From Thereva unica (Eukaryota; Arthropoda; Insecta; Diptera; Therevidae): DNA of 64,000 nt. A program made the position numbers and the translations under genes. Below are positions 55,801 through 64,000 of this stretch, one piece after another. A model generated the notes under the pieces. It saw nothing but the letters and a program-made list of their open reading frames with translations, ran no database searches and was not told the origin of the DNA. The stretch is from positions 62,001-126,000 of the forward strand of contig CATLJY010000091.1 in the NCBI GenBank assembly GCA_949987705.1, read 5' to 3'. Numbering within the stretch: position 1 is the first letter of the stretch; the number at the start of each line of letters is the position of its first letter.

Positions 55801-58364
55801 GACGATGCGGGTGCATTTATTGATGTTCATGCTGTAACGGCGGGTTTATTTTCGTTGCTGGAAATACCCCTTTAAGCCACTTAAAGATTTTGATGTTTAT
55901 AAAAATTGGAAAAAATGGTAGGCAGGAAAAACAACGTTTTTTGAGAAAATAGGCTTATAGCTAGTGCTGTCTGGAAATTTTGGAGAGAAGGCATGCAAGA
56001 CGAGATAATTTATTAATTCTGAAGACCTAGTCTTTTTGTAACATCGTTGATAACCCAAAATAAGAAATAAAACGAAATAGGGAGCGCCCCCCGAAGTGGG
56101 AGTTAGGAACAGATAACCACCATAGAACTCATTTTCTTCAGGGGGACTCATCAATAGGAAGAATTGGTAGTCTGAGGACTAATCAGTTAACTGTAAGAAG
56201 AACCTTGGGTGAATCATAGCTGCTTTGTATGGCCCCTCTTAACAGGCAGCAGTAAGAAAGAAACCCGGGATACCGGTATATTTTTTGTAGCAGGTATATT
56301 GCTATAGTATCAATGGGAGCGCTGAAGCTGGCTCGGAAGAAACAAGAGTAGTGAATCCTCTTCAGCTATTCCGTCTAGCACTTAGCAGTGGCGGATAGGT
56401 CCTGGCTGACCAAAAGTCATTCACATTAGCGTCTGATGTCCCCAACACAGCGTAACCGCGACGCTTTACTTGAGTCCTCCAGGAAATAGTGGTTTCGATC
56501 CATGTCGGATATAAGGGTATATTCGGAGTTAAATACCAAGAAGGTCGTGAAGGATGACACGTTAATTCAAGGACAGACGTGTAAATATAACCTAATTTAT
56601 AGTTTTTGACTAAGAATACGTACGTGTGTTTTGTGGCAAGATTTTACTTGTAATTGTAGGATGTCGTAGAGTTGTGATTTCTTAGTATTGTATGGAGTAA
56701 TAGCATGATTAGTTCTAGGTCAACTGAGATGATGATTGTCTAAATTTTTTTTTGTGTTCACGATCTATGTCACCTCGCTTACCTTTACAATGTCAACGGG
56801 GTGCTAAAGACATTGGTGAGTCGAACTCGGAAAAAAAACACGTCATGGTACCAGGGTGGGTTTAATTTTCTTCGCGTACACTTCAGTTGAATTAATCGGA
56901 GGGCGCTCCTATGCAAGTAAGTGGTGGTGCAACAGTTCAAGGTCGTATCTCCGGTGTCTCTAAAATATAAGAGCACCCCGGCGAGCCTGCCCGACCTTTG
57001 AGGTCCGGGGTACCACCATTGCATTCTCGAATTTCAAGGGTAATGAAGGTGGCACACTACAGAAAAGATAGAAAAATTAAAAACAAAATTTTTTGGAACA
57101 GGGCTTCGATGGTGACGTCGCTTACTAGAAGCTCACCCGTTTCGACATCACGAGCGTCATTTGGTTAATTTTTTCAGAGTTGAACAACCCTAGTAGAACA
57201 CTTGTTAGCAAATATAATGAAAAGGCTAAAAACAGCTCAAATTTCACGAAACAAAATAGCTCAAATCAACTTTATAAAAGAGAATTTCTCCCACTCCTTT
57301 TAAGTAAACTTAGGATATTTGCTTTGGCTCTACAGTCTAAATAACAAATGAGTAGCAAACTATTCGTAAAAATTCACCAAATCTAAATCTACACCTGAAA
57401 CTTCCACCAACATAAGATTCCTACCAGGAAATGTAAAATCAATAAGAACGCCGCGTTGATAAATTTTTCAAAAACAATCATTTTCTGATCTGAAGCGATT
57501 TGATACTTGCCAGGCAAAAACCCATGAAATCTCCTCAGAACGGAGTCGTCTGAACCCTATCATGGATTATTCAGGAGATGACCCTACTTAAGACAATCTT
57601 CAAGTAACGCTACGTAGAAGCGTCGTAAGCATATATATAAAATAGGACAGAATAAATGGTCAGATATAAAAGTCTATGATTGGTAACCTGTCCCCAGGGT
57701 GTCATATCCATTTCAAATATGAATGAGCATCGCAGGTCTTCAGGTCGTCGTTAGATCTCTCACCCGCACCGGGGCAACACCCAGGACGGAATTTTGGGTG
57801 TGATATATTTCATTTCCGAATGAAAAATAAATTCATGGTGGGCTTGTTTTATGCATACGCAGCCACCACACAAAGGACGTCAGACTGTCCTTCACTTGCG
57901 AATCAGCCAAACACTGTGTGAAAGGGGATGAAGGTCCTCGCCTTTCTCTTGTGTTATGGCTAACCTCAGACGAGCGGTTTTGATGAAATAAGACATGCCG
58001 ACCATTCTAAACCACGTTATACGTGGACTCTGTATAGCATTGATATAGGGATGTTGCTGGAGGATTTACACAACGGAGGGATGTAATTCCTGTGCATATA
58101 GCAGCGACAAATTCTAATTTGATTAAATCCTATATGGAAGGGCTTACATTAAAGTAGGAATAGTTTTGAACTATGTAAATTTGTGATGTCTACAGACTAA
58201 ATGACATTAGATATGTGAGAGAGATGATTTTAAAAAAATGCACTTTGCATTGTTCTGTTCAAGCAAGTGGTGTTATAAGGATGTATTTTATGAAAATTTA
58301 GCATTGGTCTTGCATAGCTTACGAAGCAGACTCTCCTACAACAACTTAAGACTTTAAACAATTA
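55801..58364. other. unassigned non-coding DNA
   Basis: Several short frames on both strands have no family resemblance. A stop-rich, LINE-like flavour near 56220-56560 was not firm enough to call. Nothing else recognised. Confidence 0.4.
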
Positions 58365-58660
58365 AGGATATTCATAAGACCGGTTCTCATTCGATCGCGT
58401 AGGTCAAGTAGCATTGAACGTGGTGGATACTTAAGGCCCCCATACACGGTCCAATTGGTTGTACAGCGAAGTGCGGTTGTACAACCAAAACTATCGATTG
58501 TGGGCCGGTCGGCCGATCAAAATACATTGCGCTTATAGGTTTGATGAAAATCTGGTTGTACAGCCAATTTGACCGTGTATGGGGGCCTTTAGTTGGGGCA
58601 CCACTTGCTAAAGCGACACTCACGTTAGGAACGGTCAATTACGAATACCTTCATACCTGT
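58365..58660 (-). repeat. dispersed repeat family, copy 8, interrupted by a MITE
   Basis: Carries AGACCGGTTCTCATTCGATC and GGTCAAGTAGCATTGAACG before the MITE, and GTTGGGGCACCACTTGCTAA after it. The two halves join at TTA, the target site. Confidence 0.75.
58434..58588. mobile_element. Harbinger-like MITE with TTA duplication
   Basis: A 155-bp element has inverted ends AGGCCCCCATACACGGTCCA and its imperfect complement TTGACCGTGTATGGGGGCCT, extending through GGTTGTACA. TTA flanks both sides (58431-58433, 58589-58591). No coding capacity. Confidence 0.9.
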
Positions 58661-58689
58661 AACATACTCATGCTTTTACTCGGGATATG

Positions 58690-58912
58690 CAGGGCCGGCG
58701 CTTGGGTTTTTTTGCGCCCGGTGCAGTATGCCATATTGCGCCCCATCAGCTGTTCATTTTTTTACAGCAATGAAGGGCAATGGAAAAAGACACAAACACT
58801 CTGTGAAGTTCTTTTAATATATGAAAATGAAGACACGGGAACGCTTTTTAGAACTGACTGTCCAAAGGCGGTGCAAGATCACCATTTGCACCTATGAAAG
58901 CGCCGTCCCTGG
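58690..58912. mobile_element. hAT-like non-autonomous element, short form
   Basis: Ends CAGGGCCGGCGCTT and AAAGCGCCGTCCCTG are inverted repeats. The interior matches both edges of the long form at 23276-24853. No clear 8-bp duplication. Confidence 0.75.
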
Positions 58913-58949
58913 ATGTAAACTACATAATCTGTCGCAGCCGAAAATCGAG

Positions 58950-59102
58950 GAATGCATACACAGAAATATCAAAAAGTACTCATCGATTCTCAAAGAATCG
59001 AGTACTTTTGTATGAGTAAAAAGTACTCCTTGAGTAATTTTCTTTCGATTCTACTCATAAGTATTTAATCGAGTACTCTCCTCTGAGTCTGTATGCATAG
59101 TC
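58950..59102. repeat. palindromic repeat with multiple GAGTACTT motifs
   Basis: ATGCATACA near 58952 and TGTATGCAT near 59090 form short inverted ends. Inside, AAAGTACTC..CGATTCT and AGAATCGAGTACTTT form a hairpin (about 58973-59008), and the motif recurs twice more. Probably a small MITE. Confidence 0.5.
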
Positions 59103-59184
59103 TCAGTGTATCTCTTGAAAATGGTCACTAGATTTTGCATTGGAATAAGGCGGCACAGTCAAATGTCAAAGCTAGTGATCAGTT

Positions 59185-59530
59185 TCAACAGATGCACGCT
59201 ATATACAGCTTTTCAAACAATACTTTTATTTTCGTCAAGAATTTAGATAGCAAAATCACATTTACGGAAGATAAGAAGTTCAACATGTCTGTCGATAGCT
59301 CAAACTTAGACGTTTGAACCGCTAACACAAACCTTATTGGCACGACTGCATTCTGATAAATTGACATTCTCTTACGCAGGTCTTCTTTAAAAACGTTTGT
59401 AATGGAGAATGCCCTGTCCAGTTGGGGATTTGAAAACGGCAACGACAACAAAGCGGCTGCAAGTTTGCAAATGTGCTTATATATAGGCCCATCCCAGCAT
59501 AAACTCCTTATGCTGTAAACATGTTAAGGG
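59185..59530 (-). pseudogene. C-terminal fragment of a hAT transposase
   Basis: The minus strand reads LAAALLSLPFSNPQLDRAFS followed by ITNVFKEDLRKRMS. This is the conserved hAT C-terminal dimerisation motif (LP.SN...ER.FS...N..K..LRNRM). The catalytic part is missing. It lies about 270 bases from a hAT-like non-autonomous element, but a link between them is not shown. Confidence 0.7.
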
Positions 59531-59999
59531 CGACGGCGACGGTGCACACAAATTAAAAAGCATACACAAGAATAATCATCTTCGACATTCGAATGCTACA
59601 CACGCGCACAGGAACATACGAGAATAGCAACACAATCCCATGTCACACCGCCCAGGCAACTTTGAGGGGCGACGGCTACGAAATAGAACTTGGATTGATT
59701 GAGTCGCCACTCTCGGCGACCTCGTCGTCGAGTGGTCTGCATATTGTGCTGCACCCTTCATACTAATAGAAAAGCTGTGTGTTCTATTCGTTTTTGCCAG
59801 TCGCTGTGGAAACTATTTTCGCCCTTAGCATGTTTACAGCATTAAGGAGCATTCGCTGGGAACTCGTCTGTGGATCGTACACATCCCCTGACAATCTTGA
59901 TCCCCTAAAATTCCCCTGGCGAGCTCTTATTCCCCTAAAATTTAGGGGCGATTCTCCTGATCTGGCAGCACTGATTTGGTGAAATATACCAGTATCAAC
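59531..59999. other. unassigned DNA
   Basis: No gene is seen. A short repeated ATTCCCCTAAAATT-type motif occurs at about 59890-59945. Confidence 0.4.
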
Positions 60000-61730
60000 A
60001 TTGTTTTAGAGGAGGTCAAGCCTCAAATTCACGATGTGGGGTGAAGTGTCATTGGACGGACCTTTTCTTGGTTGTCCCATTCAATTTGACGACAAAGTTT
60101 GATTACTTCAAATGGGCCCTCATATGTTTCCGAACGCTGTCGACTCGTATGAAAACGTAGTCGACGTTCTCCAGGACGCTTTGCACGTATACATCCTTTT
60201 GGACTGGTTGCCGAGGATGTATTGCCTTAATGTTCTGCATATGAGAACGAAGGCGGGAGAGGAACTCTGGTACTTCAATTGGATTTTCATCGGTTGTGAT
60301 AGAAATCTCAGATTCTGACCGTATACGAGCTCGGCTGGTGAGCATTGTAAGTCCGCGTTAATTGCCGAGCGTATGACTAAAGAAGGTTCTACACGATGAA
60401 CACCCTCAAAAGACGTTTGATGGTAGGACGCATCTTGTGGTCGATCCTCAAACTATCCAATGTCAAACGTCCAACGTTGGTGTTTGGACACGTTCGGGCT
60501 GTTGTCGGTATTGAACCAAACGCTGGACGCCAACATTCGCATGAACGTTCGCCGCATCGTGTAGAGCTGGCTTAACTTGACAAAGGGCAAGTCTTCACTC
60601 CAATGAGTAGTGTTGTTCCTTGCCATTATGGTTGCTTTTAATTGCCTGTGAAACCGTTCAACCATACCGTTTACCTGTGGGTGATAGGCCGTTGTCCGGA
60701 TTCGATTACTTCCGGGTAAATCAGAAACTTCATTGAACAGTTTCGATTCGAACCTGCGTACCTTGATCGCTTGCGATTGTACGCCGAATCGTGGGACGAA
60801 TTTAGTGGCGAATCTTTTTATCACTGTTGGAGCTAAGATATCTCGAATTTGGTATGCTTCAGGCCATCTTGAAAGCTTTAAACGGAGATTTGGTGCGCCG
60901 TCAAACTTTGGACTTTTGGAAACCTAGGCATGATCGAGACCACTCATTGCAGTCTTTATTGATCGATCTTCTTCTTCTTTAAACTCCTTTAATCCCTCAT
61001 GGGACATAGGGCGGAAAAGGCGGATCGATGGCCAGAAGTATTTCTTGGTAACGGATCGTCTTGTAGCACGAATACCAGAAAGAGAGAAACTGTTCGAAGG
61101 TGAACTTTAGCCTACGTTAAGAAGGGGGTATGTACGAGTATGTTAGTACTAGTTTCACATCACACTTTTTGGGCGGTAAATGGTATTGGTGTGAGAAATA
61201 GTTTTACCCGTAAGCTCGGGTGCTCTTGTAGAGACTTCAACTCTGCGTTACCTAGTTGTTGGCCTGAGTTAGTGTAGGCAGGTAGAAGGTAACCGAGTTA
61301 ACGTAGTCGGCTGGTAGTGACTGCGACAAGTAGTCTGCGACAACATTTTGTTTTCCCGACACATGTCTTATGTCTATGGTAAACTGAGAGATTAGACCCA
61401 AATGTCTGGTATGTCTAGGGGATCGATCGGTTTTTGTGTGAAGGGCACGAACTAGTGGTTTGTGATCAGGATAGACAGCGAAATTGCGTCTTTCAAGGAA
61501 GTGACGGAAATGTTGGATCGCTGCATAGATTGCAGATCGAATGCAGAGTATACTTCTGTTCTGCTGGTGATAGCATTTTGGAAGAAAAAGCTAGAGGTTT
61601 CCACCGGTGACCGGTTCCAATACGCTTCAGATCACATAATCAAAAGTGTTAGTCTTTAGACTGTATTTGGCATCCTCGATTGGATGGTTTAACAGAGTTT
61701 CTTCTAGTATGGAGGGTTTCACCTTGACGA
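60000..61730 (-). mobile_element. Ty3/Gypsy pol fragment, decayed
   Basis: On the minus strand, 61720-61330 reads RNase H-type sequence (FAVYPDHKPLVRAL followed by RHLGLISQF and IDIRHVSGKQN). 61290-61200 reads the spacer (QLGNAELKSLQEHPSLRVKL). 60930-60840 reads RWPEAYQIRDI from the integrase core start. 60760-60560 reads RRFESKLFNE, TTAYHPQVNGMVERFHRQLK and HWSEDLPFV (integrase core end). 60345-60010 carries the C-terminal VFIRVDSVRKHM and GPFEV segment. Unrelated DNA at about 60935-61140 interrupts it. LTRs were not found. Confidence 0.85.
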
Positions 61731-61750
61731 ACGCTTCCTGACTAAGTAAA

Positions 61751-61943
61751 TCTATATCTATAAAAATCTCGTGTCACAGTGTTTGTTACCGTACTCCTCC
61801 GAAACGGGTTGACCAATTCGCATGAAATTTTTTGTGTATATTTGGTAGGTCTGAGAATAGGTCGTAGGCTATTTTTTATACCTTTAACCAAAAAAACAGC
61901 TGCAAAATCCAAACAAAAATGGTAATTTTAGGAATTTTCACTT
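61751..61943 (+). mobile_element. Helitron-like 5' head (tentative)
   Basis: The segment opens TCTATATCTATAAAAATCTC after an A, and continues with a CCGAAACGGGTTGACCAATT block and GCATGAAATTTTTTGTG. This style is common at the start of insect Helitron-like elements. No 3' CTRR end with hairpin lies in the window, so the class is inference. Confidence 0.4.
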
Positions 61944-62090
61944 CATTTTAGTTTCAATAGCTTCATGGCCTACCTATTGTTTGACAAATGTAAAATTGTC
62001 ATTAAATTGAATCATTACATTTAATGAAAATTTCAAATTTACGCAGCTGTCAAACAATAGGTAGGCCATGACGCTATTGAAACTAAAATG
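61944..62090. repeat. 147-bp palindrome bordering the satellite
   Basis: Arms 61944-61986 and 62048-62090 (43 bp each) are reverse complements with one mismatch, around a 61-bp AT-rich loop. The right arm ends where the first satellite unit begins (62091). Confidence 0.9.
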
Positions 62091-64000
62091 ATCCATGGCG
62101 GCCGTCTCAAGAGGGCGGTGTACCACTTTCTTCACAACCACCTCGACATGGGTATCAAATGAAAGGGTATGATAAGTAGAATACAATAAGCAATGTAGTA
62201 TACAAAATATATCTTTAGATCCATGGCGGCCGTCTCAAGAGGCCGGATTACCACTTTCTTCACAACCACCTCAACATGGGTATCAAATGAAAGGGTATGT
62301 TAAGGAGAATACAATAAGCAATGTAGTATACAAAATATATCTTTAGATCCATGGCGGCCGTCTCAAGAGGGCGGGGTACCACTTTCTTCACAACCACCTC
62401 GACATGGGTATCAAATGAAAGGGTATGATAAGTAGAATGCAATAAGCAATGTAGTATACAAAATATATCTTTAGATCCATGGCGGCCGTCTCAAGAGGGC
62501 GGGGTACCACTTTCTTCACACCCACCTCGACATGGGTATCAAATGAAAGGGTATGACAAGTAGAATACAATAAGCAATGTAGTATACAAAATATATCTTT
62601 AGATCCATGGCGGCCGTCTCAAGAGGCCGGATTACCACTTTCTTCACAACCACCTCAACATGGGTATCAAATGAAAGGGTATGTTAAGGAGAATACAATA
62701 AGCAATGTAGTATACAAAATATATCTTTAGATCCATGGCGGCCGTCTCAAGAGGGCGGGGTACCACTTTCTTCACAACCACCTCGACATGGGTATCAAAT
62801 GAAAGGGTATGATAAGTAGAATACAATAAGCAATGTAGTATACAAAATATATCTTTAGATCCATGGCGGCCGTCTCAAGAGGGCGGTGTACCACTTTCTT
62901 CACAACCACCTCGACATGGGTATCAAATGAAAGGGTATGATAAGTAGAATGCAATAAGCAATGTAGTATACAAAATATATCTTTAGATCCATGGCGGCCG
63001 TCTCAAGAGGGCGGGGTACCACTTTCTTCACAACCACCTCGACATGGGTATCAAATGAAAGGGTATGTTAAGGAGAATACAATAAGCAATGTAGTATACA
63101 AAATATATCTTTAGATCCATGGCGGCCGTCTCAAGAGGGCGGTGTACCACTTTCTTCACAACCACCTCGACATGGGTATCAAATGAAAGGGTATGATAAG
63201 TAGAATGCAATAAGCAATGTAGTATACAAAATATATCTTTAGATCCATGGCGGCCGTCTCAAGAGGGCGGTGTACCACTTTCTTCACAACCACCTCGACA
63301 TGGGTATCAAATGAAAGGGTATGATAAGTAGAATGCAATAAGCAATGTAGTATACAAAATATATCTTTAGATCCATGGCGGCCGTCTCAAGAGGGCGGGG
63401 TACCACTTTCTTCACAACCACCTCGACATGGGTATCAAATGAAAGGGTATGTTAAGGAGAATACAATAAGCAATGTAGTATACAAAATATATCTTTAGAT
63501 CCATGGCGGCCGTCTCAAGAGGGCGGTGTACCACTTTCTTCACAACCACCTCGACATGGGTATCAAATGAAAGGGTATGATAAGTAGAATGCAATAAGCA
63601 ATGTAGTATACAAAATATATCTTTAGATCCATGGCGGCCGTCTCAAGAGGGCGGTGTACCACTTTCTTCACAACCACCTCAACATGGGTATCAAATGAAA
63701 GGGTATGTTAAGGAGAATACAATAAGCAATGTAGTATACAAAATATATCTTTAGATCCATGGCGGCCGTCTCAAGAGGGCGGGGTACCACTTTCTTCACA
63801 ACCACCTCGACATGGGTATCAAATGAAAGGGTATGTTAAGGAGAATACAATAAGCAATGTAGTATACAAAATATATATTTAGATCCATGGCGGCCGTCTC
63901 AAGAGGGCGGTGTACCACTTTCTTCACAACCACCTCGACATGGGTATCAAATGAAAGGGTATGATAAGTAGAATGCAATAAGCAATGTAGTATACAAAAT
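62091..64000 (+). repeat. 128-bp satellite array with 384-bp higher-order period
   Basis: About 15 units begin at 62091, 62219, 62347 and every 128 bases to 63883; the last is cut by the window end. Each starts ATCCATGGCGGCCGTCTC. A variant with GTTAAGGAGAATAC replaces GATAAGTAGAATRC in units 2, 5, 8, 11 and 14, that is every third unit (384 bp), with one extra in unit 13. Units 2 and 5 also share GGCCGGATT. The array runs on past the window. Confidence 0.95.

Noticed and set aside
62260..63978. Row of 60-codon open frames on the minus strand with nearly the same sequence
   Set aside because: They are the same frame repeated in every unit of the 128-bp satellite; the period, not coding selection, explains them.
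62091..64000. CRISPR-like array
   Set aside because: The whole 128-bp unit repeats without unique spacers, and the context is an insect-type genome.

Overview
The window looks like a stretch of a large, repeat-rich insect genome, most likely a fly (Diptera). The only convincing host gene is a paired C2H2 zinc-finger exon of the disconnected (disco) type at 7951-9123 on the plus strand. It follows a typical 3' splice site and is followed by a short 3' UTR with overlapping AATAAA signals at 9373-9382. Its upstream exon(s) could not be placed. Nearly all other recognisable sequence is transposable element. All calls come from reading the sequence and conceptual translations by eye; no database search was possible.

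Layout. 1-4150: non-coding, no gene seen. 4157-6250: broken LINE relics. 6.4-6.7 kb and 9.5-9.8 kb: two copies of a dispersed repeat that recurs at least eight times. 7.9-9.4 kb: disco exon. 10.6-11.9 kb (+), 18.15-19.45 kb (-) and 42.6-44.35 kb (+): three decayed copies of an R1-like LINE. 15.49-15.72 kb: tRNA-derived SINE. 15.86-17.9 kb: internally deleted CR1-like LINE. 21.7-24.9 kb: a cluster of non-autonomous DNA transposons (hAT-like with 8-bp duplications, Harbinger-like with TTA duplications). 25.3-26.9 kb: unique non-coding DNA rich in homeodomain-type sites. 27.4-31.0 kb: LINE, LTR and mariner fragments. 32.7-33.05 kb: 146-bp tandem repeat. 33.25-41.98 kb: a complete BEL/Pao endogenous retrovirus. 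44.56-48.03 kb (-): a nearly readable CR1-like LINE. 48.2-49.9 kb: unique non-coding DNA. 50.3-51.8 kb: a foldback element with two further transposons nested in it. 52-59.5 kb: AT-rich DNA with small DNA elements. 60.0-61.7 kb (-): Ty3/Gypsy pol fragment. 61.75 kb to the end: a Helitron-like head, a 147-bp palindrome, and a 128-bp satellite organised in 384-bp triplets that runs off the window.

The most notable object is the BEL/Pao element. Its two 599-bp LTRs appear identical and it sits in a perfect GTGTG duplication. One uninterrupted 2468-codon frame carries Gag, protease, reverse transcriptase, RNase H and integrase, and continues without a stop into an envelope resembling the baculovirus F / errantivirus type. 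Second in interest are the higher-order satellite with its palindromic edge and the multi-layer nesting of DNA transposons. Between the elements lie several islands of unique, non-coding DNA that could be regulatory sequence of the developmental gene; that is inference from base composition and motif content only.
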